Notes: generated by a model from the sequence alone, not told the origin. A DNA stretch of 64,000 bases from Blastococcus sp. TF02A-30 (GCF_003319185.1 NZ_QOHJ01000002.1:434001-498000); one strand, 5' to 3'; shown: positions 1-7,523, counted from the first letter of the stretch. A program made the numbers and translations.

Positions 1-763
1 CCACCTTCTCGATGAACAGCTGTGTCTGGGCCTTGGTCGCCGATGCCTCCTCGACCATGGTCGCGATCCGCGCCACGACGCTGTCCCGCGCGGGCCGGAT
101 GACCTCGACGGTGAGCGCCCCGGTGCCGTTGCTCGTCCCGGCGAACACCTCGTCGCCGACGGCCTTGTCGACCGGTAGCGGTTCCCCGGTGATCGACGCC
201 TGATCGACCTCGGAGGTCCCCGCCGCGACTCGTCCGTCGGCGGGCACCCGCTCGCCGGGGCGGACCAGCACCCGGTCACCCACGGCCAGGTCGACTGCGG
301 CTACCGGCCGTTCCGCACCGTCGTCGGAGACGAGGTTGGCCTGCTCCGGGGCCAGATCCGTCAAGCCGCGGACGGCGTCGGCGGTGCGTCGGGTGGCGAA
401 CGCTTCCAAGGCGCCGGAGGTGGCGAAGATGACGATGAGCAGGGCGCCGTCGAAGATCTGGCCTATCGCCGCGGCACCGAGTGCGGCGACGATCATCAGC
501 AGGTCGACGTCCAGCGTCTTGTCGCGCAGCGCCTGCAGCCCGGCCCAGGCGGGCTCCCAGCCGCCCACGACGTAGCAGGCCAGGTACAGCGCCCAGAAGA
601 CCGGCGTCGGGGCGCCGACCAGCTGCGTCGCACCGCCGAGGAGGAACAGCACCAGCGCGGCGGTAGCCCACCGCACTTCTGGGAGCGACCAGAAGACCGA
701 AGGACGCCGCGTCGGCGTCACCGGCTGTGCAGAGGTGTGCGAGGTCGCTGCTGAAGCCGTCAC
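1..763 (-). CDS. Heavy-metal P-type ATPase, N-terminal part (truncated by window edge)
   Basis: This is the first 254 residues of a P1B-type metal-transporting ATPase that reads out of the window. The GTG start at 763 gives a cytoplasmic N-terminus, two early hydrophobic helices (about residues 33-70), a second helix pair (about 85-120), and the actuator domain. The family phosphatase motif TGEPLPVDK is at about residues 193-201, followed by GTSNGTG and ARIATMVEEA leading to the next membrane helix. No N-terminal CxxC or His-rich metal-binding domain is present. The DKTGT phosphorylation loop and the CPx-type metal site lie beyond the edge, so the exported metal cannot be assigned. It diverges from the SmtB-like sensor at 832 across a 68-nt gap, which suggests that sensor controls it. 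Confidence 0.93.
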   Translation of the reverse strand, partial: MTASAATSHTSAQPVTPTRRPSVFWSLPEVRWATAALVLFLLGGATQLVGAPTPVFWALYLACYVVGGWEPAWAGLQALRDKTLDVDLLMIVAALGAAAIGQIFDGALLIVIFATSGALEAFATRRTADAVRGLTDLAPEQANLVSDDGAERPVAAVDLAVGDRVLVRPGERVPADGRVAAGTSEVDQASITGEPLPVDKAVGDEVFAGTSNGTGALTVEVIRPARDSVVARIATMVEEASATKAQTQLFIEKV

Positions 764-772
764 TCGTCCGAG

Positions 773-790
773 CGTACCTGCGCAGGTGCG
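773..790. promoter_or_regulatory. Imperfect 18-bp palindrome between ATPase and metal sensor
   Basis: The core ACCTGCGCAGGT (776-787) is a perfect 12-bp palindrome, extended by 3 bp on each side with one mismatch. It lies between the divergent starts of the metal ATPase and the ArsR/SmtB-type regulator, where an autoregulatory operator is expected. It does not match the AT-rich operators known for many SmtB-family proteins, so the assignment rests on position and symmetry. Confidence 0.4.
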
Positions 791-831
791 AAGGCAGCTA
801 GGCAGTCGATGACACCGGTATCGTGGGGCCC

Positions 832-1218
832 GTGCATCATGGCATCGAAGGGTTCGACATGCCCGAGCCGGACGACGTCCGGCGGGCGGCCGACGCGCTG
901 CGCATGCTGGCCGACCCAACGCGGCTGAACATCCTGTGGGCACTCATGCAAGGCGAGACGTCCGTCGCCTGCCTCGCCGACCTGGCGGGAACCACCCCGA
1001 CCGCCGTGAGCCAGCACCTGTCCAAGCTCCGTCTGGCCGGTCTCGTCACCAACCGCCGGGAAGGGACGTTCGTCTTCTACACGCTGGCCGACCACCACAT
1101 CGGAGAACTCGTCCGTCAGGCGCTCTCCCACGCCGACCACCAGGCGGGCCGGACTGAAGCTCATCAGCAGCCTGCGGCTCATGTTCCGGGCGTGGCCGCG
1201 GCACGATCACGTCGCTGA
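832..1218 (+). CDS. ArsR/SmtB-family metal-sensing repressor (NmtR-like)
   Basis: A 128-residue winged-helix repressor. The HTH covers about residues 44-72, with recognition helix TPTAVSQHLSKLR. The C-terminal helix carries D87, H89, H100 and H103, an exact DxH-x10-HxxH pattern that is the alpha-5 metal site of SmtB/NmtR-type sensors. Starting at GTG 832 the protein begins MHHGIEG, close to the metal-ligating N-terminus (MGHGVEG) of M. tuberculosis NmtR. ATG 859 or GTG 823 are other possible starts; 832 is preferred because it keeps the histidines near the N-terminus. Divergence from a metal ATPase suggests it derepresses that pump when Zn, Ni, Co or a similar ion binds. Confidence 0.88.
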   Translation: MHHGIEGFDMPEPDDVRRAADALRMLADPTRLNILWALMQGETSVACLADLAGTTPTAVSQHLSKLRLAGLVTNRREGTFVFYTLADHHIGELVRQALSHADHQAGRTEAHQQPAAHVPGVAAARSRR

Positions 1219-1258
1219 TCCGGTGGGCGCGGTCCGCAACTGACGGCATGGTGAGCCG

Positions 1259-1774
1259 GTGACCACTGAACGGCCGACGCCGACGCGACCGGTCGATCCC
1301 GATGTCGATCTGCATGTTCCCGCGCAGCGGCGTGAACGGACGTGGGACCCGGCCGTGCTGTCCACCATTGCGGCGGGCGGTGCGCTGGGTGCCGAGGCGC
1401 GCTACGGGTTGACGGTGGCTCTACCGCACCAGCCGGGGCAGTGGCCGTGGGCGACGTGGCTGGTCAACGTCAGCGGCTGCTTCCTCATCGGGGTGCTGAT
1501 GGTCGTGATCATCGATGTGATCACGCCGCACCGGCTGGTCCGCCCGTTCATCGGCATCGGCTTCCTCGGTGGGTACACGACCTTCTCCACGGCGATGGTC
1601 GACGTCCAGCAGTTGGCGCTGGCCGGACACGGCGCCGTCGCGTTGGGCTACATGGCGGCCACCGTGCTCGCCGCCGTCACTGCGACCGTCCTCGGTGCGC
1701 ATGCAACGCGCACATGCGTGCGCTGGCGACGGAGTCAGACGCGACCGGCCCGCACCTCGGATGGTCGTCGATGA
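1259..1774 (+). CDS. crcB: Fluoride channel Fluc/CrcB, first subunit
   Basis: A 171-residue Fluc-family protein exporting fluoride. It shows the family blocks GGALGAEARYG (about 40-50), NVSGCFLIG (about 70-78) and GFLGGYTTFSTA (about 100-111, the TTFST track), and four predicted membrane helices. It has a longer, polar N-terminus (about 34 residues) and a basic C-terminal tail (about 20 residues) than usual. The GTG start follows GGTGAGCCG. The stop overlaps the next start as ATGA, so the two subunits are translationally coupled; such gene pairs usually form dual-topology heterodimers. No fluoride riboswitch was recognised upstream. Confidence 0.93.
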   Translation: MTTERPTPTRPVDPDVDLHVPAQRRERTWDPAVLSTIAAGGALGAEARYGLTVALPHQPGQWPWATWLVNVSGCFLIGVLMVVIIDVITPHRLVRPFIGIGFLGGYTTFSTAMVDVQQLALAGHGAVALGYMAATVLAAVTATVLGAHATRTCVRWRRSQTRPARTSDGRR

Positions 1775-2136
1775 TCGTGCTGTGGGTGGCGCTGGGGGCC
1801 GCTGTCGGCGCCCCGGCCCGCTACCTCACCGACCGGGCGGTGCAGACCAGGCACGACAGCGTCTTTCCGTGGGGAACGCTCACCGTGAACGTGGTCGGCT
1901 CGTTCATCCTCGGCGTGCTCGCCGCGTTGGGTAGTGACGTCTCTCCGGCGGTCAGCGGGCTGATCGCTGTGGGCTTCTGCGGTGCGCTGACCACCTACAG
2001 CACCTTCAGCTTCGAGGTGATGCGGCTGCTGGAGGAGCATGCTCGCTTCTACGCCTTGGCCAACGTGCTGGTGAGCCTGCTCGCCGGGTTCGGGGCGGTC
2101 GCCCTCGGGTGGTCCGTGGGCTCCTGGCTCGCCTGA
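1771..2136 (+). CDS. crcB: Fluoride channel Fluc/CrcB, second subunit
   Basis: A 121-residue CrcB protein of normal length. It has GAAVGAPARYLTD near the N-terminus, NVVGSFILG in helix 2, and GFCGALTTYSTFSFE (TTYSTF track) in helix 3, then a final helix ending GWSVGSWLA. ATG 1771 overlaps the upstream stop by four bases. Sequence differences from its partner, with the conserved Asn and Phe-track positions kept, fit a paired antiparallel Fluc channel. An upstream in-phase reading frame extends to 1342 but only as a shadow of the first gene. Confidence 0.94.
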   Translation: MIVLWVALGAAVGAPARYLTDRAVQTRHDSVFPWGTLTVNVVGSFILGVLAALGSDVSPAVSGLIAVGFCGALTTYSTFSFEVMRLLEEHARFYALANVLVSLLAGFGAVALGWSVGSWLA

Positions 2137-2221
2137 CCGGCGGCGGTGAGACCCGCCGGTCGGCTCGAACAGGCCCAGACGACATAGCCAGTCCGGATAC
2201 CGATGCGCGGCAGCGCGGCGT

Positions 2222-3283
2222 TCATGCGGCGTTGATGGACGCGCGCCGGCGGGAGACCGTGCGCTTGGTCGTGGCGAGCTGTTGGGCGATGTCACGGATG
2301 GACTTGCCGCGTTCGGTGAGGCGCCGGACGACTTCGTCCTGCTCAGCAACGGTGAGGTGTTCGAGGCGGACGCCGTCGCCGGCGAGAGCACGCTCGACGG
2401 CGATCTCGTCGATGTCCTCGATCGTCACTGCGTGCTCAATGTGCTGGGGCTCGGGGTCGGTGTCGATGTCGTCCCAGGCCAGCGGCGGCAGCCAGCCGCG
2501 TTCCGCGGCGAAGGCCCGGGCGGCGTCTGCGGCGGCGCGCTGCTCGTCAGTGGACAACGGTGGGCGCAGGCCCCACAGCTTGTCGTAGAGGGCACTGACG
2601 TCCTGCGCGGTCTGCGAGGTGACGGAGTCGCTGAGCATGCTGCGTCGGAGGCTGGCCGAGCCTCGACCGAGCCTGGCGGCCAGCTCGTCGTGGGGCCATC
2701 CGACGGCGATCAGGGCCTGCAGCCGGCGACGAGTGCCCGTGGCCTCGACGTGACTGCGCGGCGCCCGGTTGGCCTGGTCGATCCCGATGCGCAAGAGCCG
2801 CTGGGCTGTCTCGGGCCGGACCCGCCGGATGCCTGGGTTGCCGTGGCGTTCGGGGGCGGCCAGCTCGCGGACGTGGCTGGTGGAGATGCCGGCGAGCACG
2901 GCGATCTGTTCGACGCCGATGCCGGCGGCGCGTAGCTCACGGATGTGCTTCCGCACCGGGGCGGCGTCGACGAACGGCCGCCATCGGCCGAAGGTCTGCG
3001 CACGGTGCACGGCACGGCCGGTCGCGGTGTTGGCGGCAGTGCAGTCGGTGCATCGGCAGCGGTCCTTCACGTAGGCGACGCGGGTTCCGTGCACGTGCCG
3101 AGCACGCGGATGAGTGCAGTCCCGCCTCACCCGACCCTGAGCAAGGCGGACACGGCGACGTGCCCGCTCGATGGCCTGCCGATGCTTGGCGCAGGAATGG
3201 CGCGGGTGGTGGACGTCGGCGAGGGCGTCGCTGGCGTACCTGCCGGTGTAGCCGCAGGCCGGGCAGGTGCGGGTGGCGCTCAC
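2222..3283 (-). CDS. Putative zinc-ribbon / helix-turn-helix protein of mobile-element type
   Basis: A 353-residue protein of unknown function. The N-terminus has CPACGYTGRY then HHPRHSC, a probable zinc site. A second cluster (CTHPRARHVHG ... CRCTDC) follows within the first third. Residues of the middle part contain at least two HTH-like segments (GIGVEQIAVLAGISTSHVREL and a GWPHDELAARLGR segment). A GWLPPLAWDDID block and a final HTH-like segment (KSIRDIAQQLATTKRTVSRRR) are at the C-terminus. Proteins with the CxC-xx-C plus GW-PLAWDD architecture are common in actinobacterial phages and integrative elements (recalled, not searched). The GTG start overlaps the preceding stop as GTGA, coupling it to the gene at 3280-3675. 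Confidence 0.72.
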   Translation of the reverse strand: MSATRTCPACGYTGRYASDALADVHHPRHSCAKHRQAIERARRRVRLAQGRVRRDCTHPRARHVHGTRVAYVKDRCRCTDCTAANTATGRAVHRAQTFGRWRPFVDAAPVRKHIRELRAAGIGVEQIAVLAGISTSHVRELAAPERHGNPGIRRVRPETAQRLLRIGIDQANRAPRSHVEATGTRRRLQALIAVGWPHDELAARLGRGSASLRRSMLSDSVTSQTAQDVSALYDKLWGLRPPLSTDEQRAAADAARAFAAERGWLPPLAWDDIDTDPEPQHIEHAVTIEDIDEIAVERALAGDGVRLEHLTVAEQDEVVRRLTERGKSIRDIAQQLATTKRTVSRRRASINAA

Positions 3284-3675
3284 GACGTGCCCTGGCCGGA
3301 GGCGGCGATGGGCTGTCGGACGTCGATGTGGCCGCGACCGGGCACGCCGGCTCTGGCAAGGATGTCCTCGATCCAGTCTGTGCGGAGGCTGTCGGCATCT
3401 CCGACGTGGTCGTCGAAGGACATGGCCGTGAACTGCTGGGCGGTGTCGGCCCACTCCCGGTCGGACAGGGGCCGCTCGAGGTGGGCCTCGACGGTGGGCC
3501 GGTCGACGTAGGCGATGCTGGCGCCCAGGACGTCGGCGAGGTCTGTGAGCAGCCGGTGGGTGTCGCCGCCGTAGCAGTCGACGAGGTCCTGCAGTTCGCC
3601 GCGGTAAGCAGCAGGCACGTGGGAGGTTGCCGGCGCACGGGCTGCCGTCGTCCGACGTCCCCGCTGGCCGCACAT
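3280..3675 (-). CDS. Hypothetical protein, mobile-element associated
   Basis: A 131-residue soluble protein that I do not recognise. It starts at ATG 3675 after GGGAGCAGGG. Visible features are a basic N-terminus, an amphipathic helical middle (YRGELQDLVDCYGG ... LLTDLADVLG) and an acidic block LSDREWADTAQQFTAMSFDDH. It is coupled by GTGA to the downstream zinc/HTH protein, so the two probably act together. The conserved element at 3712-3754 lies 36 nt upstream of the start and is probably part of its promoter or control region. Confidence 0.62.
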   Translation of the reverse strand: MCGQRGRRTTAARAPATSHVPAAYRGELQDLVDCYGGDTHRLLTDLADVLGASIAYVDRPTVEAHLERPLSDREWADTAQQFTAMSFDDHVGDADSLRTDWIEDILARAGVPGRGHIDVRQPIAASGQGTS

Positions 3676-3711
3676 CCCTGCTCCCGCTCGTGAGTAGTCG
3701 CGCTCACCAGG

Positions 3712-3754
3712 AGAAGGCGCTATTTCGAGCTCTTTGGTGACACCCCGCCAAGAA
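3712..3754 (-). promoter_or_regulatory. Bipartite conserved element, left copy
   Basis: Read on the minus strand, this is TTCT-N8-TGTCACCAA-N13-GCGCCTTCT, followed 5 nt later by TGA. The same blocks with identical spacing occur at 7524-7566 on the plus strand. Each copy points outward and lies upstream of a small unknown gene (start at 3675 here). A shared promoter/operator is the simplest reading; inverted ends of a mobile unit are an alternative. Confidence 0.5.
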
Positions 3755-3972
3755 TCCGAACGAGGCGGTGCTCGACCAGATCCGCCACGAAACTGCGGTC
3801 ACGGTGAGCCGGTCGTTGGGCTGGCGTGGCCGCACCCGAGGTGGTCTGCGATCCGGGGGGAAGGGCAGCGGTCGTCGAGTCGGGCTGCGACGGCTTCGCA
3901 CCGCTGGTGTTGCTCGCGGGGAGCAGGCGATGACGGCCGGCGGGAGCGTGAGGGTGCGGTCGTCCGGGAGGG
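3755..3972. other. Intergenic stretch without a recognised gene
   Basis: Between the outward-facing conserved element and the end of the TauE-family gene I see no supported gene, tRNA or strong terminator. Open frames here are antisense shadows without ribosome-binding sites. Confidence 0.5.
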
Positions 3973-4749
3973 TCAAGCGAACAGGTCGACGGTCAGCTGG
4001 GTTGCGATGAGACCGGCGACGGTGAGTACCAACCAGGCGAACCAGCGGCGCAGTCGGTCCGTAGGGATGCGTGCGCCGACCCGTCCGGTCACCAGGGCAG
4101 CCACGACGGCCGCGCCGGTGAAGGTCAGAGTGACCGGTACGTCGAGAGTTGCCTCTCCGGCGTGCGCGGCGAAGCCGGCGGCGGAGTTGACGGCGACGAT
4201 GACCAGGGATGTGCCGATGGCGGTGGGCATCGGCAGGCCCAGGGCCAGCACGAGTACCGGGATGATCAGGAAGCCACCACCCACACCGAGCAGGCCGGTG
4301 AGGAAGCCGACCACGAGTCCGCCGGCCAGCGTGCGTGGCAGGCAGCGGCGCCAGTTCACCCCGCCGCCGTCCACAGCGCACGCGGTGCCGGTTGCAGGCT
4401 TCTCCTGCAGCATTCGGATCCCGGCGCCGACCATCACCACCGCGAACAGGGCCAGGGTCAGCTCGTCGGGCAGCACTCGGTTGACCGCAGCCCCGGCGAA
4501 CGCGGTGGCCGCTCCCGCCACGCCGAACAGCAGCCCGATCCGCCAGCTGATCTGCCGTTCTCGCAGCCGGGGGAGCACCGCCACGACCGCGGTGATGCCG
4601 ACCACCAGGAGCGAGGTGGCGACCGCCTGCTGCAGGTCCTGGCCCGCGAGGTAGACCAGCGCCGGCACCGCGAGGATCGAGCCACCTCCGCCCAGCAGCC
4701 CGACGAGAGCGCCGATGACGAGGCCGATGGCGATCGCGAGGGCGATCAT
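3973..4749 (-). CDS. TauE/SafE-family sulfite/organosulfur anion exporter
   Basis: A 258-residue integral membrane protein with about eight hydrophobic segments in two repeated halves. Each half opens with the family glycine motif ([17 protein letters not shown] at about 13-29 and [19 protein letters not shown] at about 152-170). The family moves sulfite, sulfoacetate or related anions across the membrane. Position at the end of a rhodanese / persulfide-dioxygenase cluster, 31 nt after the small Cys protein, indicates export of sulfite or thiosulfate made during sulfide or persulfide detoxification. tauE is likewise part of the Staphylococcus aureus cst locus. Confidence 0.9.
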   Translation of the reverse strand: MIALAIAIGLVIGALVGLLGGGGSILAVPALVYLAGQDLQQAVATSLLVVGITAVVAVLPRLRERQISWRIGLLFGVAGAATAFAGAAVNRVLPDELTLALFAVVMVGAGIRMLQEKPATGTACAVDGGGVNWRRCLPRTLAGGLVVGFLTGLLGVGGGFLIIPVLVLALGLPMPTAIGTSLVIVAVNSAAGFAAHAGEATLDVPVTLTFTGAAVVAALVTGRVGARIPTDRLRRWFAWLVLTVAGLIATQLTVDLFA

Positions 4750-4780
4750 CGGGCTGCTGCTGCCGCGGTGGTGGTTGACA

Positions 4781-4948
4781 TCAGCGGCGGCCGAAGAGCT
4801 TGCTCAGCCAGCTTCCGGACCGCTCGGGGCGGGGGTGGCCGGGGCAGCGCTGTGCGCTGGGGATGCGGGCCATGACCTGGTCGATGTGCTGGCCGCATCC
4901 GGCCCACGTCGTCTTGCCGCAGGTCTTGCAGGGAACTGCTCGACACAC
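4781..4948 (-). CDS. 55-residue Cys/His-rich small protein of the sulfur cluster
   Basis: A short gene with a good ribosome site (GAGGAG, 9 nt before GTG 4948). The product has C2, C7, C10, C18 and C35 with H21 and H38, arranged CxxC-x7-CGQH ... CPGH, and a basic C-terminal tail ending KLFGRR. The spacing suggests a small zinc ribbon or a thiol-reactive persulfide carrier; neither is demonstrated. It lies between the persulfide dioxygenase-rhodanese gene (37 nt) and the TauE gene (31 nt) on the same strand. Similar short proteins occur beside rhodanese/MBL genes in other actinobacteria as far as I recall. Confidence 0.75.
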   Translation of the reverse strand: MCRAVPCKTCGKTTWAGCGQHIDQVMARIPSAQRCPGHPRPERSGSWLSKLFGRR

Positions 4949-4985
4949 GGTTGGTCTCCTCGTAGTCGGTGGGACGGCCGGCAGG

Positions 4986-6371
4986 TCAGCGGGAGACGGA
5001 GTCGGTGTGCAGGCCGGCGGCGGCCGCACCGGTGTCGGGATCGCCGTAGCCGCCGTTGACCAGCACGGGCCGGCCACCGGCGCGGGCGAGCATCGAGGCG
5101 GCGATGGAGGCGCGGTAGCCCGAGCCGCAGTACACCCAGACGTCGCCGTCGGGAACCTCGTCGAGGCGGCCGGGCAGGTCGTGGATCGGGATGTGCAGCG
5201 AGCCCTGCACCCCGCCTCCGGCGCGCTCGTCGTCGCGGCGGGCGTCGAGGACGACGAGGTCGGGGTCGGTGTCCATCGCCGCGGCGAGTCCGGCGAAGTC
5301 GCTGACCGGGTAGGCGGCCAGCTCCTGGCCGGTGGACAGCTGATCGGGGCTGCCGACCGCGGCACCGGCGAGCCGGTCGATGCCGATGCGGACCAGCTCG
5401 CGGCGGGCGTCAGCCACCTGCTCCTCGTTCTCCCCGATCAGGGTGATCGGGGCGCCCCACGGGATGAGCCAGCCGACGTAGGTGACGAAGTTGGCGATGG
5501 CCAGCTCGAAGTTCAGCGCCCCGGGCAGGTGTCCGGCGGCGAAGGCGGTGCGGGTGCGCAGGTCGATGACCCACTCGCCGGCCGCCAGCCGGCCGGCCAG
5601 CTCCTCGGGGTCGACCAGCCGCGGCATCGACAGATCCACCGGCGCCGGGCCTGCGGCGTTGCCCGGGCTCATGCGCCCGTACCAGGCCGGGATCGCGGTG
5701 AGGCCGGCGATCAGCTCGTTGACGAAGGAGCGCTCGTCCTGCGTCAGCGCCGGGTTCACCGTCACCTGCTCGCCGACCGTGGAGGAGTCGCCGCTGGTCG
5801 GGGTGGCCGAGCAGAACGAGCCGAAGCCGTGGGTGGGGAACACCGGGGTGCCGGCCGGCAGCTCGTCGGCCAGTCGGCGCACCGAGTGGTACTGGGCGTG
5901 GGTGAGCTCGTCGGTGTGCTCGGGACCGACCAGGTCCGTGCGGCCGGTCGAGCCGTAGAGCATGGAGCCCCCGGTGAACACCGCCTGCACGTCGCCGCCG
6001 GCGTCGGCGTCGGTGAGCACGTAGCTGACGTGGTGGTGGGTGTGCCCCGGGGTGTGCAGGACCCGGAGGCGCATGGGGCCCGCTTCGAGCACGTCGCCGT
6101 CGGCGGCCGGCACCCGCTTGTAGGCGACGGAGTCACCGGCGGGGACGACGTAGTCGGCGCCCACCTGGCCGGAGAGTTCGAGCCCGCCGGTCAGGTAGTC
6201 GTTGTGCAGGTGGGTCTCCAGGACCAGCGCGATGCGCACGGCCCGCTTCTCGGCGAGGGCCAGCACCCGGTCGATGTCGCGCTGGGGATCGACGACGACG
6301 CCCACCCCGCTGTCGCTGACCAGGTAGCTGCGGTCGCCGAGTCCGGTGGTCTCGATGATGTCGATCTGCAC
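4986..6371 (-). CDS. CstB-like persulfide dioxygenase-rhodanese fusion
   Basis: A 461-residue fusion. Residues 1 to about 250 are a metallo-beta-lactamase-fold persulfide dioxygenase (ETHLHNDY with H54, H56 and D58; TPGHTHHH; PTHGFGSFC). A first rhodanese fold at about 255-345 (IDLRTRTAFAAGHLPGA) has no catalytic Cys. The second rhodanese at about 365-458 carries active-site C415 in CGSGYRAS. This domain order (PDO, pseudo-rhodanese, active rhodanese) and length match S. aureus CstB, which turns low-molecular-weight persulfides into thiosulfate. GTG 6371 is preceded by AAGGAG. A possible internal promoter (TTGCTT-N18-TACCGT) lies just upstream at 6387-6416. Cytoplasmic; no signal peptide. Confidence 0.9.
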   Translation of the reverse strand: MQIDIIETTGLGDRSYLVSDSGVGVVVDPQRDIDRVLALAEKRAVRIALVLETHLHNDYLTGGLELSGQVGADYVVPAGDSVAYKRVPAADGDVLEAGPMRLRVLHTPGHTHHHVSYVLTDADAGGDVQAVFTGGSMLYGSTGRTDLVGPEHTDELTHAQYHSVRRLADELPAGTPVFPTHGFGSFCSATPTSGDSSTVGEQVTVNPALTQDERSFVNELIAGLTAIPAWYGRMSPGNAAGPAPVDLSMPRLVDPEELAGRLAAGEWVIDLRTRTAFAAGHLPGALNFELAIANFVTYVGWLIPWGAPITLIGENEEQVADARRELVRIGIDRLAGAAVGSPDQLSTGQELAAYPVSDFAGLAAAMDTDPDLVVLDARRDDERAGGGVQGSLHIPIHDLPGRLDEVPDGDVWVYCGSGYRASIAASMLARAGGRPVLVNGGYGDPDTGAAAAGLHTDSVSR

Positions 6372-6429
6372 GGAAGCTCCTTAGTACGGTACGGGGCAGG
6401 GGTATCAATCAAGCAAATGCTGAGCGTTG

Positions 6430-6735
6430 TCAGACGGTCGGACGACCTTCGGCGATCCACTGAGTCATGCCGCCGTCGAGGTTGGCCACGTCGTAGCCCT
6501 GTCCGGCGAGAAACTGTGCGGCTTGCGAGCTGCGCCCGCCACTGCGGCACACGGTGATGACCGGACGGGCGCGGTCGAGCTCGAAGGCGCGCGCGGACAG
6601 CTGGCCCAGCGGGATGTGGGTGCTGCCGGCGATCCGTCCTTCGGTGAGTTCGGCGGCTTCGCGGACGTCGAGGACGACGGCCTCGGTGCGGTCGGCGGCC
6701 TGGGCAGGGGTGAGCTGGGGGATCTGCGGGTTCAT
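6430..6735 (-). CDS. Single-domain rhodanese sulfurtransferase
   Basis: A 101-residue GlpE/PspE-sized rhodanese. It has LDVREAAELTEGRIAGSTHIP (family CH2A-like start) and the active-site loop CRSGGRS with C63 as the persulfide-carrying cysteine, then NLDGGMTQW. It transfers sulfane sulfur, here probably between low-molecular-weight persulfides and the neighbouring dioxygenase-rhodanese, a role comparable to CstA. No TusA domain is fused, unlike staphylococcal CstA. It follows the CstR-like repressor by 21 nt and is presumably co-transcribed with it. The ribosome site before ATG 6735 is weak. Confidence 0.92.
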   Translation of the reverse strand: MNPQIPQLTPAQAADRTEAVVLDVREAAELTEGRIAGSTHIPLGQLSARAFELDRARPVITVCRSGGRSSQAAQFLAGQGYDVANLDGGMTQWIAEGRPTV

Positions 6736-6756
6736 GGGAGCTTCAAGGGGTGACGG

Positions 6757-7023
6757 TCAGGCGAGGGAGAGGAGCAGGCGCTCGAGCTCGCGCAGGTCGA
6801 CCTCGCGGGTCTCGCCGTCCTCGTTGGTCGAGCAGTAGCGCATCCCGGTCGAGACGACGGCGAAGCCGGCCTTGCTCAGAGCCTTGGATGCGGCGGCAAG
6901 TTGGGTGACGACGGCCGAGCAGTCCCGCCCGTCCTCGATCATGCGGACGATGCCGCCGATCTGGCCTTCGATGCGCTTGAGCCGCTTGACGACGTCGGCG
7001 AGTTCGCCCTGGGGGATGTCCAC
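6757..7023 (-). CDS. CsoR-family repressor of persulfide-sensing (CstR) type
   Basis: An 88-residue all-helical DUF156 repressor, starting RLKRIEGQIGGIVRMIEDGRD. The two sensing cysteines, C35 and C64, are 29 residues apart as in CsoR and CstR. Copper-sensing CsoR has a His four residues before the second Cys; here it is Gly60. Loss of that His with both Cys kept is the CstR signature, so this protein should sense per- or polysulfides by Cys-Cys crosslinking rather than copper. I chose GTG 7023 because the alternative ATG 7038 lies inside the perfect operator palindrome 7037-7052. The gene heads the sulfur cluster and probably represses it. Confidence 0.85.
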   Translation of the reverse strand: MDIPQGELADVVKRLKRIEGQIGGIVRMIEDGRDCSAVVTQLAAASKALSKAGFAVVSTGMRYCSTNEDGETREVDLRELERLLLSLA

Positions 7024-7036
7024 GGCTTCACCGTAC

Positions 7037-7052
7037 ATACCCCCGGGGGTAT
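7037..7052. promoter_or_regulatory. CsoR/CstR operator: perfect 16-bp G/C-tract palindrome
   Basis: ATACCCCCGGGGGTAT is a perfect inverted repeat 14 nt upstream of the chosen repressor start. TA-flanked runs of C and G are the known operator type of CsoR/CstR proteins. It most likely mediates autoregulation of the repressor and control of the downstream rhodanese, dioxygenase, small Cys protein and exporter genes. A degenerate half (GGGGTAT, 6399-6405) lies upstream of the dioxygenase gene. Confidence 0.8.
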
Positions 7053-7523
7053 CGGCCATGCGATTCCGCGGTGACCCGGACCACGCCAGCCAGGTCGCCC
7101 GTGCGGCCCTGCAGCCCCGCCGCTGAAAGGTCGTGAGCGGTGAACGTTGCTGAGACGGGCGCGGAGGCACTCTTCAGGCACCCAATACTCTCGCGATCCG
7201 CTCCGCGAGCCGTCACAGCCAACGCTCCACCTTGACTCTGACCTGGTGTTCAGCGCTGTCCAACACAGCTCAACGGTCCAAGATCAAATCGATGGATGAT
7301 TGATCCGAGCAGCAACAGGGTGGCAACTCAGCCCGACGTCGGCGCCCAACTCTCACAAGCGAAGTGCTCGCTCGCTACGGGGACCGTTGGCGTCCCCCCG
7401 GGAGCCTGCAGTGGTGTCACCGCTCACCCCGCGACGCACCTTCACGAACGGACGATGTCACCCGTACGCATCGCTTGTCCGAGCAGCGTCACCCCCGGAC
7501 TTTCAGTGTTGGCTGATCGGCGG
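7053..7523. other. 470-bp gap with no supported gene
   Basis: Base composition is visibly less GC-rich than the flanks (runs such as AAGATCAAATCGATGG). Open frames lack ribosome sites and family features. It presumably holds the promoter of the CstR-like gene on its left edge. No tRNA, terminator or repeat was recognised inside. Confidence 0.5.

Noticed and set aside
6381-6412. Second full CstR operator before the dioxygenase gene
   Set aside because: Only one half (GGGGTAT) matches; the other side repeats in the same direction, so it is not a palindrome.
4800-6557. Long plus-strand open frame of 585 codons
   Set aside because: It is antisense to the rhodanese/dioxygenase genes, is Gly/Val/Ala-rich without family motifs, and arises from GC-rich codon bias. 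The same applies to the other very long frames opposite real genes in this window.
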